In this document: one piece after another, positions 42,617-52,334 of the stretch
Position numbering within the stretch: position 1 is the stretch's first letter
Layout: each line of letters opens with the position of its first letter
Notes under the pieces: model-generated
Told to the model about the DNA's origin: nothing
Databases searched by the model: none
Seen by the model: only the letters and a program-made list of their open reading frames with translations
Position numbers and translations under genes: made by a program
NCBI RefSeq assembly: GCF_000517545.1
Contig: NZ_BAIV01000022.1
Span: 41,625-105,624, forward strand
DNA: 64,000 nucleotides
DNA from: Bacteroides reticulotermitis JCM 10512
GTDB taxonomy: Bacteria; Bacteroidota; Bacteroidia; Bacteroidales; Bacteroidaceae
Direction: 5' to 3'

Positions 42617-44416
42617 TTATATCATTCTCACCGCTCCTTTATCAGCCGAACTTACCATACTGGCATACGCTTTCAGGCTCTTGGGCACGTATCGGTCGCG
42701 GGTGACGGGCTGCATTGGGCGGGCAGCCAGTTCTTCTTCCGTCAGTCTGACGTTAATCGTTCTTTCGGGAATATTGATTTCGATAATATCTCCGTCAACA
42801 ATCTTGCCGATGTTACCGCCGGCAGCAGCTTCGGGAGAGATGTGTCCGATACTCAATCCGGAGGTTCCTCCACTGAAACGTCCGTCGGTAATCAGGGCGC
42901 ATTCTTTGCCCAGGTGACGTGATTTTATATAGGATGTGGGGTAAAGCATTTCTTGCATACCGGGGCCTCCCTTGGGGCCTTCGTTGGTAATGACTACAAC
43001 ATCACCACTGACTACTTTTCCTTTCAGGATTGCTTCGCAGGCGGTATCTTGTGAGTCGAACACCTTAGCGGGGCCGGTGAATTTCCAGATACTCTCTGCC
43101 ACACCGGCTGTCTTGACCACACAACCATCCAAGGCTATGTTTCCTTTCAGTACGGCCAGTCCGCCATCTTTGCTATAAGCGTGTTCCAGATCGCGGATGC
43201 ATCCGTTGGCACGGTCGGTATCGAGTTCTTTGTAGTACATATCTTGTGAGCCGAGTACAAGGTTGAATTTACCTCCGGCGGCACTTGTGTATTTCTGGAT
43301 CGCTTCCTGACAAACGTTGGGGCTGGTAACGGCGTATTGATCCAACGCCTGTGCCAAGGTCATTCCGTCTACGCGGTGCACGTTTGTTTCTACCAAACCG
43401 GCTTTCGCCAATTCATGCATAATGGAAAGGATACCTCCGGCACGGTTTACATCTTGAATATGATACTTCTGTGTGTTCGGAGCAACCTTGCATAAACAGG
43501 GAGCTTTGCGGGAAAGCATATCGATGTCGTCCATGGTAAAGTCGACTTCGGCTTCGTGCGCGATAGCTAATAGGTGGAGTACGGTATTGGTAGAACCACC
43601 CATAGCGATGTCGAGTGTCATGGCGTTCAGGAATGCCTGACGGGTGGCAATGGTACGGGGAAGGACACTTTCGTCACCTTCTTCGTAATACTTCATGGCA
43701 TTTTCCACGATGAGTTTGGCGGCATCCTTAAAGAGTTGTTTGCGGTTCTCGTGTGTGGCAACGATTGTACCATTACCCGGAAGTGCCAAGCCGATGGCTT
43801 CATTGAGGCAGTTCATCGAGTTGGCGGTGAACATTCCCGAACAAGAGCCGCAAGTAGGACAAGCATTTTGTTCGATCTGTGCCACTTCGTCGTCGCTCAC
43901 ACTGTCGTCTGCCGACTTAATCATAGCGTCGATCAAGTCCAGATGTGTTCCGTTCAACTCACCTGCTTCCATCGGTCCGCCGGACACGAATACAGCCGGA
44001 ATGTTGAGTCGCATGGCTGCCATAAGCATCCCCGGAGTGATCTTATCGCAATTGCTGATGCATACCATCGCATCGGCCTTATGCGCATTGACCATATATT
44101 CTACGCTGTCGGCAATGATATCCCGTGAAGGGAGTGAATAGAGCATTCCGTCATGCCCCATGGCGATTCCATCGTCGATGGCAATCGTATTGAACTCCGC
44201 AGCAAAACAACCCAGTTTCTCAATTTCTTCTTTTACCTGTTGTCCGATCTCATGCAAGTGTACATGGCCGGGCACGAACTGAGTGAACGAGTTTACAATA
44301 GCTATAATCGGCTTACCCATCTGGCTCTTCTTCATGCCGTTGGCTGCCCACAGTGCACGAGCTCCTGCCATTCTGCGGCCTTGCGTACTATACGAACTGC
44401 GTAATTGTTTTTTCAT
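42617..44416 (-). CDS. ilvD: Dihydroxy-acid dehydratase
   Basis: Dehydrates dihydroxy-isovalerate and dihydroxy-methylvalerate, the third step of valine/isoleucine synthesis. Length 599 aa, intact. Cluster cysteines are visible in ISNCDKITPGM and CPTCGSCSGMFTANSMNC. SFTQFVPGHVHL near the N-terminus is the pattern of the E. coli-type enzyme, which carries an oxygen-labile [4Fe-4S] cluster. It is the first structural gene of the operon, and the attenuator terminator ends 20 bp before its ATG. Confidence 0.95.
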   Translation of the reverse strand: MKKQLRSSYSTQGRRMAGARALWAANGMKKSQMGKPIIAIVNSFTQFVPGHVHLHEIGQQVKEEIEKLGCFAAEFNTIAIDDGIAMGHDGMLYSLPSRDIIADSVEYMVNAHKADAMVCISNCDKITPGMLMAAMRLNIPAVFVSGGPMEAGELNGTHLDLIDAMIKSADDSVSDDEVAQIEQNACPTCGSCSGMFTANSMNCLNEAIGLALPGNGTIVATHENRKQLFKDAAKLIVENAMKYYEEGDESVLPRTIATRQAFLNAMTLDIAMGGSTNTVLHLLAIAHEAEVDFTMDDIDMLSRKAPCLCKVAPNTQKYHIQDVNRAGGILSIMHELAKAGLVETNVHRVDGMTLAQALDQYAVTSPNVCQEAIQKYTSAAGGKFNLVLGSQDMYYKELDTDRANGCIRDLEHAYSKDGGLAVLKGNIALDGCVVKTAGVAESIWKFTGPAKVFDSQDTACEAILKGKVVSGDVVVITNEGPKGGPGMQEMLYPTSYIKSRHLGKECALITDGRFSGGTSGLSIGHISPEAAAGGNIGKIVDGDIIEINIPERTINVRLTEEELAARPMQPVTRDRYVPKSLKAYASMVSSADKGAVRMI

Positions 44417-44437
44417 TTCAAACTAGCTTTTAATTAA

Positions 44438-44469
44438 AGAGCCTTCCCCACAGTAGTGAGAAAGGCTCT
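44438..44469 (-). terminator. ilv attenuator terminator
   Basis: On the minus strand AGAGCCTT (44469-44462) pairs with AAGGCTCT (44445-44438) around a 16-nt loop, followed by TTTAATTAAAA. It lies between the leader peptide and ilvD. Its left arm and loop include CCTTTCTCAC (44465-44456), which can alternatively pair with GTGAGGAAGG (44518-44509) at the leader stop codon. That makes termination conditional. Confidence 0.75.
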
Positions 44470-44508
44470 AAATTTTATCTTATACGTTACGAACACATAC
44501 ACAAATAA

Positions 44509-44518
44509 CCTTCCTCAC
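44509..44518 (-). promoter_or_regulatory. Antiterminator segment of the ilv leader
   Basis: Minus-strand GTGAGGAAGG overlaps the leader-peptide TGA. It can form ten continuous pairs, one of them G-U, with CCTTTCTCAC at 44465-44456, blocking the terminator. A ribosome at the leader stop would cover this segment and allow termination; a ribosome stalled earlier would leave it free. Confidence 0.7.
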
Positions 44519-44592
44519 GCTCTTGATGGAATCACCACGACGAGAATAATATGCAGGACTGCCAGGTTAATTGAAGTATGCAGGTTGTTCAT
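44515..44592 (-). CDS. ilvL: ilv leader peptide
   Basis: A 25-residue open frame from the ATG at 44592 to the TGA at 44517-44515. Twelve residues are Leu, Ile or Val, seven of them consecutive (IILVVVI at residues 15-21) inside LAVLHIILVVVIP. This is what an attenuation leader for a branched-chain operon should look like. It starts about 27 bp after a -7 promoter element and is followed by an antiterminator and a terminator before ilvD. The composition, position and RNA pairing agree. It is part of a longer upstream frame, but the promoter places the transcript start after those upstream codons, so the short form is right. Confidence 0.8.
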   Translation of the reverse strand: MNNLHTSINLAVLHIILVVVIPSRA

Positions 44593-44618
44593 AATCTTAT
44601 TTCCTTTATTTCTTGCTG

Positions 44619-44653
44619 CAAAGGTAAGGGCTTTTTTATTATCTCCAAACAAA
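44619..44653 (-). promoter_or_regulatory. Promoter of the ilv operon
   Basis: On the minus strand TACCTTTG (44626-44619) matches the Bacteroides -7 TAnnTTTG, and TTTG at 44649-44646 is 19 bp upstream, the expected -33 spacing. A second TTTG lies at 44653-44650. Transcription would start about 20 bp before the leader-peptide ATG. Confidence 0.7.
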
Positions 44654-44838
44654 TCGAAGAAAAAAAACGAAGAAAAACGATTAATCGTAAGATAACAACG
44701 GTGATTAATCTCTATTCTATTACTTTTTAGTTGGAAACACAACTAATAGTCAGACGTATTGTTTACACTGTAGACCATCAAAAGCACTTAATAATCTGAA
44801 AATTACGCTACCATATCCAAGTCGAATTAAATTATTTG

Positions 44839-44846
44839 TATCTTTG
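44839..44846 (+). promoter_or_regulatory. -7 element of slyD
   Basis: TATCTTTG fits TAnnTTTG and lies 47 bp before the slyD ATG. The -33 region is not clear. Confidence 0.5.
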
Positions 44847-44893
44847 CGCACCCGGTAACCCGGTATTTATTAATTCAGAAATACATAATTATA

Positions 44894-45496
44894 ATGGAAA
44901 CAGTAGAAAACAAGTACATTACCGTTGCATACAAACTATATACAATGGAAGATGGTGAAAAGGAATTATTCGAAGAAGCCGCCGCTGAAAACCCATTCCA
45001 ATTCATCTCAGGCCTGGGTACAACACTTGACGACTTTGAAAAACAGATAGTGGCTCTAGCCAAAGGTGATAAGTTCGACTTTACGATCCAGGCCGAAAAT
45101 GCCTACGGAGAGTACGACGAAGCTCACGTTATCGAATTGCCGAAACAGGTTTTCGAGATTGACGGTTCTTTCGACAACGAACGTGTGAAAGAAGGAAGTG
45201 TTGTTCCCTTGATGACTTCAGACGGACAACGTGTGAATGCCAGCGTAGTTGAAATCAAACCCGAAGTAGTGGTTGTTGACTTGAATCACCCACTTGCCGG
45301 TGCTGCTTTGAGCTTCGAAGGCCAAGTAATTGAAAGCCGTCCGGCAACTAACGAAGAGATTCAGGAGTTGGTGAAGATGATGAGCGGCGAAGGTGGTTGC
45401 GGATGCGGAGGCGACTGCGGCGATAGCTGTGGAGGCGGATGCGGTGACGACGGCTGTAGCGACGAAGGTTGCGGATGCGGTGGTAGCTGCCACTAA
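44894..45496 (+). CDS. slyD: SlyD-type FKBP peptidyl-prolyl isomerase
   Basis: A 200-aa cytoplasmic prolyl cis-trans isomerase and chaperone of the SlyD group. The FKBP part (FQFISGLGTTLDDFEKQIVALAKGDKF) is split by the insert-in-flap domain (YGEYDEAHVIELPKQVF...VVVDLNHPLAGAALSFEGQV). NHPLAG is the SlyD signature. The C-terminal 36 residues are a metal-binding tail of mostly Cys, Gly and Asp (ten or more Cys, ending GGSCH); E. coli SlyD has a His-rich tail instead. It is monocistronic: a strong terminator follows 30 bp after the stop. Confidence 0.92.
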   Translation: METVENKYITVAYKLYTMEDGEKELFEEAAAENPFQFISGLGTTLDDFEKQIVALAKGDKFDFTIQAENAYGEYDEAHVIELPKQVFEIDGSFDNERVKEGSVVPLMTSDGQRVNASVVEIKPEVVVVDLNHPLAGAALSFEGQVIESRPATNEEIQELVKMMSGEGGCGCGGDCGDSCGGGCGDDGCSDEGCGCGGSCH

Positions 45497-45526
45497 TCAA
45501 TTGGCATAGTATTGCAGACATATTGA

Positions 45527-45565
45527 AGATTCTGTCCACGAATGATTGGACAGAATCTTTTTTTA
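45527..45565 (+). terminator. slyD terminator
   Basis: AGATTCTGTCCA at 45527-45538 pairs with TGGACAGAATCT at 45547-45558, followed by a run of T. A classical intrinsic terminator. Confidence 0.9.
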
Positions 45566-45581
45566 TTTCAGTATCTTAATT

Positions 45582-45589
45582 TATATTTG
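45582..45589 (+). promoter_or_regulatory. -7 element of the hybrid two-component gene
   Basis: TATATTTG fits TAnnTTTG, 31 bp before the ATG at 45621. It lies just after the slyD terminator. The T-rich terminator tail may serve as the upstream region. Confidence 0.5.
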
Positions 45590-45620
45590 TGAAAGAAAAA
45601 CACAGATATTTGCTAATACT

Positions 45621-48600
45621 ATGAAAAACAGAACCACTCTCCTACTGCTATTACTTCTCGCTTTTCTAATTCCACTCAACGCCCAACCACTTAGCCGGAT
45701 AGAACATTACTCCATTGATGACGGATTGGCCCAAGGCGTGATCATGGGCATTGCCCAAGACGCAAAAGGCTATATGTGGTTCTCTACCTGGAACGGGCTG
45801 AATAAATTCGATGGCTATACCTTCCAGACTTTCAAAGCCAAATCCGGGGATGGCTGTACGCTGGATGATAACCGAATCGAATACATCGCAAGTGGTAAGT
45901 ACAACCGGATATGGTGCCGGACATACGATCTGAAAGCGTACATCTTCTGTCCGGAGACTGAAACATTCACCGACGTTCTCAAGTCTGTTCCACCCAAAGA
46001 AGCACAAGTCAGACGGCTCACCACATTCAAGAATGGGGTGATATGGCTCATTTGTGACTATGCCTCCTGTTTCCGTTTTGACGAAACAGCCTACAAAGAC
46101 TCAGCTAAATTTGAGCAATACAGCATCGCTAAGAAGAACATCCGAGGAGATACCATCTATAATATCGTACAAGACTCCGGATTAGACGAATGGATATTAA
46201 CCAACAAAGGAGCGACTATTGTCGGCAAGAAGCAAATCCGGTCCAACCTACCATTCTGTCATCTGCGAGAGGTAAACGGCGAAATATGGTTGGCTACACT
46301 GGACGGACAGTTGGCCAGATACGACAAACGAACGGGAAACGTACACACCATTCCCTTACCTATACCGTCTGTTGAGATCTCCGCGTTGAGAGAGATCGGC
46401 CATTCGACACTCGCTATCGGTACCCAAAAACACGGACTACTCTTGTATGATATCAGTCGGGAGTCTTTTCAAACGATAGACCTGCGAACACCCCGACAGC
46501 CTTCAAATGAAGTACAGACGCTTTATACCGATCAGAAAGATATTTTATGGATCTCGACAGCCTCTTTCGGAGTTACCCAATGGAACCATGCCCAACAAAA
46601 GCTCTCCTACCTCCCTCCGCTACCAAGTCGATACACCGAAGAGAAATACAATAAAGCTTATTTTATCTTTGAGGATTGTTATGCGAGGTTATGGATACAA
46701 CCCAAAGGCGGAAGTCTGAATCTGTACGACAGAGAGCATGACAGATTGCAGAGCTTTCATGATCAGACAGATGATGATCGATTCGCGTTGAACACCTCCA
46801 CACATACCTATTTCCCCGACAGACAAGGAAACCTATGGCTGAACACCAGCAGCAGGGAGTTGGAGAAGATCAGTCTCCTCCAGACGCCATACACGATTTC
46901 GGACCTAGGCATAGAGACCCGTGCCTTCTTATATGATCGCGCGGGTAGGCTCTGGGTAGCCACCAAGGACCAAAAAGTCAGAATCTACGATGCGAAAGGA
47001 AAGCTGATAGGCTATCTTACCAAGCAGGGACAGGTCGCTTCTTCCGAGAATTTCTTTAAGGCCAATGTCTATTGCATCAAGCAATTAGCGGACGGTAGCA
47101 TCTGGTTAGGAACCAGAGGGGATGGGTTATTTATTCTCCGACAAAAGGGGCATGACGCCAAGCAGTATGAGGTAGAGCCTACAAACACGATCCTTCTCAA
47201 CCGTATAGCATCAGTAATAACGATATTTACTCCATTCTCGAAGACAGTCGTAAGAACATCTGGATCGGTTGTTTTGGTGGAGGGATCAATCTGGTAAGGC
47301 CTGCAACCGGGAAGGACTTACAATTTATTCACAGCGGAAACCAACTCCCCTTCTACCCACACGCAGACTTCTCGAAGGTCCGTTGCTTGGCCGAAACAGC
47401 GGAGGGAATCATCATGGTAGGCACCACCAAAGGATTGGTCTGCTTCTCGTCTACGTTCCAGACTCCGGATCAGATTCGTTTCTATACACATATACGAGAC
47501 CCGAACGATGCTTCCAGCCTAAGTAACAACAATGTGATCTACATCTATACGACTCGCAAAAGGGAGGTTTATATTTCGACCTTGGGAGGAGGGGTAAATA
47601 AGATCGTTTCCAGTCCCCTTACGCCGGATCAAATGACCTTCAAATCGTATAGCAAGAAGTCCGGTTTGCCCTTCGACTGGGTGCTCTCCACCATTGAAGA
47701 TGCCAAAGGTAACTTATGGTTTATCTCCGAAAACACCCTTTCCAAATTCAATCCTCGGACTGAACAATTCGACAACTACAGCCGTGATTTCCTGAAACAC
47801 AAATCCTTCTACTCCGAAGCGTTGCCCGTCATCAACTCGCAGGGCGAACTGTTTATCGGCACAAGCACCGGCTTCATGGAGCTTCCCATCGCTCAACTCC
47901 GTAAGAGTCAGTACGTGCCTCCCATCGTGCTGACAAATATCAAAATACTCAATGACTCACGCCCCATACCGTGTAACGACCTGTCGGAATTCACGCTGAC
48001 GCCCAGACAACGTAACATCACCGTCGAGTTTGCCGCCTTGGATTACGTCAACCCGGAGAATATCCGCTATGCGTACAAGCTGAATGGCGTAGATTCGGAC
48101 TGGAACTATGTGGGCAGAAAGCGTTCGGCCAATTACATCAACCTGCCGCACGGAACCTATAACCTGCTTATCAAGTCGACCAACAGCGACGGGGTATGGA
48201 CAGATAATACGTACACGCTCACCATCCATGTAACGCCTAAGTTCCGAGAGACGGTCTGGGCTTGGATGCTTTATACGTTCATTTTAACGCTGTTTATAGT
48301 CACCGTTGTCTACATCCTCTTTTATATTTACCGGCTACGTCACCGGGTGAATGTCGAACAACAAATAGCCAATATCAAGCTGCATTTCTTTACCGACATC
48401 TCGCATGAACTGCGTACGCCGCTAACGCTCATCAACGGTCCGGTAACCGAAGTGTTGCAAAACGAAGAGCTGTCATCCAAGGCGAAAGAATACCTGGGCA
48501 TTGTTCAAAAGAACACCGAACGGATGCTACGCCTGGTTAATCAGATACTCGATTTCAGAAAGATACAGAACAAGAAGATGAAGCTCTTGGTTGAGGAAAC

Positions 48601-49945
48601 CGATATCGTTGCATGGCTGCCTACCGTTGTCGAACACTTCAAGGTGATTGCCGAAGAGAAGAACATCGATTTAAAGATCGAGACCGGCTGTAACCGTTCG
48701 CTCTTGTGGATCGACACGGATAAATTCGAAAAGATCTTTTTCAACCTGCTCTCAAACGCCTTCAAATACACGCCGAATGATAAAGCTATCCTGTTGAAAA
48801 TAGAATCGGCTGAAGATTCCGTCTACATCTCGGTCATTGACCAAGGAGAAGGGATCAGTGAAAACAAGCTGGAAACCATCTTCCAACGTTTCGAAACGAT
48901 TATCCACCGGAATATGCTGGAGCCTTCTTCGGGTATCGGGCTTTCGCTTGTCAAAGAGCTTGTAGCGATACATCACGGCGATATTAGCGTGAGTAGTGAG
49001 ATCGGAAAAGGAAGTCGATTTACGGTTCGGATGTTGAAAGGAAAAGCGCATTTCATGCAGGATAAGCAGACGGAGTTCATTCTTTCAGATATGTCAGAAG
49101 CAGTTATTACACCTTTGGATAACGAGGTAACCAACGCTTCGGAAGAGGAAAATGAAGAGAAGCTGTCCATTCTCATTGTGGAAGACAATCTTGAGCTACG
49201 GAGATTCCTGGCTGATATCCTCTCGAAAGAATATCATATAATCGAAGCCGGTAACGGACAAGAAGGTTACGAGCAGGCACAGCAAGCATATCCCTGCATC
49301 ATTCTCAGCGATGTGATGATGCCGGTTATGGATGGGTTGGATATGGTGAAAGCCATCAAAGGGAACCGAGAGATTTGTCATATACCGATTGTTCTGCTGT
49401 CTGCCAAGTCTTCGCTCGACGACCGGATCAAAGGATTGGAGTACGGCATCGACGATTACCTGACGAAGCCTTTCAGCACCAACTACCTGAAAGCGCGCAT
49501 CACCTCCCTGTTAAAACAAAGAAAGCTGTTGCAGGAGAACTATCGCCTGACTCTCCTATCTAACCAGCCAATGCCGGGCAGCCTCGATCTGTCTCCTTCT
49601 TCACCTCAGGTGATCCCCTATGATCAGAACTTCATCGAACAGGTTATGAATATCATTGAAGAGAATATGAGTAACTCGGAACTGACGATCGACGAGATTG
49701 CCAACGCAGTAGCTATGGGACGAACAGCCTTTTATAAGAAGGTAAAAGCGGTTATCGGCATATCTCCCATCAACCTGATTAGCGAGATCCGGATTAAACG
49801 AGCGATTCAGTTATTCGACGGAGGTGAACCAAACATTGCCCAAGTCGCTTTTATGACCGGCTTTAATGACCCGAAGTATTTTAGCCGATGCTTCAAGAAA
49901 CAAACCGGAGTCACCCCTTCTCAGTATAAAGAACAGAAGGGGTAA
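45621..49945 (+). CDS. Hybrid two-component sensor/regulator (HTCS), frameshifted
   Basis: Inner-membrane one-protein signalling system controlling a polysaccharide utilisation locus, 1441 aa restored. The ATG at 45621 gives a signal sequence (LAFLIPLNAQ); the frame itself opens earlier at 45546. One missing base near 47181-47188 restores DPSQPYSISNNDIYSILEDS. Order: periplasmic Reg_prop beta-propellers (AKGYMWFSTWNGLNKFDG, GSIWLGTRGDGL), a Y_Y_Y domain, one membrane helix (AWMLYTFILTLFIVTVVYIL), HisKA with the phosphorylated His in FTDISHELRTPL (codon 48404-48406), HATPase (NLLSNAFKYT, GEGIS, GIGLSL), receiver domain (Asp codon 49310-49312 in SDVMMPVMDG), and a C-terminal AraC helix-turn-helix. 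It faces the second susC/susD pair, its likely target. Confidence 0.93.
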
Positions 49946-50247
49946 CCCCTCAAAGAGTAATAGGTTCAGGAGGGGATTTTCTTCCAGACGGTTGGAAGTC
50001 GGTTGGAGAAAGGCGCTTTAACTTTGTTTCCCTACCTGTTAAGTGACAGATGAACCGAAGTGACAGGCTGTGCCAACGTGGTGGCACAACTGTGACATGC
50101 ATAGGTAACTGTTGTGACACGTTTCAGATCAGATTCTTCAACTTGACGATGTAGAAACGGGCAACAAGCAAATAAGAAGGCCGGATCACCTTAGCAGACA
50201 CCGGCCTTCCCTCCCTAACACCTATGAATCTTGGAGTATAAGATCTA
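49946..50247. other. Intergenic region between converging HTCS and susD
   Basis: About 300 bp without a gene. It contains four GTGACA hexamers (50043, 50060, 50092, 50114) and a hairpin TGTGCCA/TGGCACA at 50069-50088. A stronger hairpin, GAAGGCCGG at 50176-50184 with CCGGCCTTC at 50201-50209, is the likely shared terminator. Confidence 0.55.
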
Positions 50248-52323
50248 TTATTTCACGGTTAGAGATTCGCGATCCTGAAAACTGAAAGTCCCCTGTGCAT
50301 TGTTATGATCCTTCCACCCGACGGTCTGTTCCAACCACGTATTGAAGTTCAACAGATTCTCCGGGAAGCCCCATATATAATAGTGCGACCGCCAGCTGAT
50401 ATTCGCTTCCTCATAACCAACCACGGTCGTTCCGTCGCCCCCATAAATAGGTGTACCGATATTATCCATCGGCGTGGTGAGCTTCGTTATCTCGAAGTTC
50501 TCCCGATAGAAGTCACGCAAGGCAAGCTGTTGTTCGGCAAATCGTTCGGAGTCCGGGTCCAGACAAACGGCAGCACGAGCTGTCCACAAAGGATCCGCTT
50601 CGGTAAACGGAGAGCCGTTGACTGACTTCGCATCCACATACGCGCCCTGCCGACTGATGTCGTTCAACGGCTTCACACCCAACGCTTCACACGTACTTTT
50701 CTCGCTCAGGGAAAGATCATCCGTAGACTTCCCACCCTCGTACAACAACCAACGCCAAATATCCCAGCAACGTTTGCCTTCGTAGGCCAGTTCCACCCGA
50801 CGCTCGTACAAACACGCCTCGATAGCCTGATACTTATCGGAGAAGTTGCCAAGCCCATAGTTCTGAGCCGATGGAATCCCCACCCGATTGCGTATCTTAC
50901 TCAGATACTCGATGCACTTCTCTACATTTCCCGTTGCGGCATAGCATTCGGCAATGTTGAGCAACAACTCGGCATACCGATACTCGAATACATCGATCCC
51001 CGAATGTCCCAAATCGGCCGAAAGAGCTTTCGGGTTCGACATCTTACGAACCACCACCGGACTGTTCTTATTATTATCCTCCGTGTACTTCACATTCAAC
51101 TTCTCCGGATCGATCGGATTCGGGTACATCCACCGATACAACCAAACCGTATCGGCCTTATTATCAACCTTCCAAAGAGTACCGTTGAAGGCGAATGTAC
51201 GGTAGAAACGAGGGTCGCGATCCATGAAGAACTCTTTCGAATCATAGCCATTGATCGCATTACCTGCCTGGTCAACCGCCCGTCTGCCGTCAGCCAACGG
51301 GAAGTTGTCGTAGAGATCCCGCGGCACGGCCAATCCACCACCACCGTTCTGGCTAACCATCCGAATAGCGTTTTCCCATCCGTTATTGATGGCCAACTTT
51401 AACTCCGGAGAGCATAGTTGAACAACAATCGCCTCTTTACAGGGCGTATTATCGAGCAGAAACATCTCTTCCCAATCCTTAGCCGACGAGCCATACAACC
51501 CATATCCGGCCTTTGACAACTCCGTTTCGGCTGTCAACCCGGCTTCCAAAGCTGCTACCCACCGATCGTTGGATGAGTTCTCCCAATCCCGGTTGAAGAT
51601 CGGGCTCGCGTACACCAACAGTACCCGGCTCTTCAAAGCCAACGCAGCCGCACGGGTAAACCGTCCGTAGTCCTCTGCTCCCCACGAATCGGGTAAGTAT
51701 TCGGCTGCCTGATTCAAGTCCGTCACAATCTGCTCGATACATTGAGTCACGCTGGCACGGGGGAGCTTCGAAGCTTCGTTATGCGCGTCAGCATCCAACA
51801 CCTTGGTGACCAACGGAACACCGCCGTACAAACGTACCAGATCGAAATACTGAATGGCACGCAACACCAGTGCCTGGCCTTTGGCCTGCTTGCGGAATAC
51901 TTCGCTCACATCACCACCGGCATCATCGATTCGCTCCAGCAAACAGTTGCAATCCCTTATGCGTGTATAGGGTACATTTTCGATACTCGCCTTCAACCGA
52001 TTACCTACATAGGCGTTACACTCCGAAGCCAGTGTCAGTTCTTCGGTCGATTTGGTACGTGTGGACAGTCCCCCGGCCTCTTCGGTCAGGTTATTGAAGT
52101 TCTCGTACTTGCCACAAATGCTCACGTCGGGACGGGTAAGCCCGCTGAAATAGTTCTTATACAGCCCGGACAGATATTGATTGGTCTGCGTCTGGTTGGT
52201 AAAGATTTTATCCTCCAGACTCTTATACATCTTCTTGTCTTCAAGAAATTGGTCGCTGCAACTTAGGGTAAGCAGGGAGCTTACTAACACGGCTACATAG
52301 AATCGTATTTTTGCTGTCTTCAT
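50248..52323 (-). CDS. SusD-like glycan-binding lipoprotein
   Basis: RagB/SusD family outer-membrane lipoprotein, 691 aa, intact. Lipobox LLTLSCSD, followed by the family start QFLEDKKMYKSLEDKIFTN. The TPR region has KQAKGQALVLRAIQYFDLVRLYGGVPLV and the C-terminal part CLYERRVELAYEGKRCWDIWRWLLYEG. It is longer than the average SusD (about 550 aa), a feature of some pairs handling complex glycans or peptides. It lies 11 bp after susC. No glycoside hydrolase gene follows; the HTCS converges from the other side. Confidence 0.92.
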   Translation of the reverse strand: MKTAKIRFYVAVLVSSLLTLSCSDQFLEDKKMYKSLEDKIFTNQTQTNQYLSGLYKNYFSGLTRPDVSICGKYENFNNLTEEAGGLSTRTKSTEELTLASECNAYVGNRLKASIENVPYTRIRDCNCLLERIDDAGGDVSEVFRKQAKGQALVLRAIQYFDLVRLYGGVPLVTKVLDADAHNEASKLPRASVTQCIEQIVTDLNQAAEYLPDSWGAEDYGRFTRAAALALKSRVLLVYASPIFNRDWENSSNDRWVAALEAGLTAETELSKAGYGLYGSSAKDWEEMFLLDNTPCKEAIVVQLCSPELKLAINNGWENAIRMVSQNGGGGLAVPRDLYDNFPLADGRRAVDQAGNAINGYDSKEFFMDRDPRFYRTFAFNGTLWKVDNKADTVWLYRWMYPNPIDPEKLNVKYTEDNNKNSPVVVRKMSNPKALSADLGHSGIDVFEYRYAELLLNIAECYAATGNVEKCIEYLSKIRNRVGIPSAQNYGLGNFSDKYQAIEACLYERRVELAYEGKRCWDIWRWLLYEGGKSTDDLSLSEKSTCEALGVKPLNDISRQGAYVDAKSVNGSPFTEADPLWTARAAVCLDPDSERFAEQQLALRDFYRENFEITKLTTPMDNIGTPIYGGDGTTVVGYEEANISWRSHYYIWGFPENLLNFNTWLEQTVGWKDHNNAQGTFSFQDRESLTVK

Positions 52324-52334
52324 CGTTTTACTCT

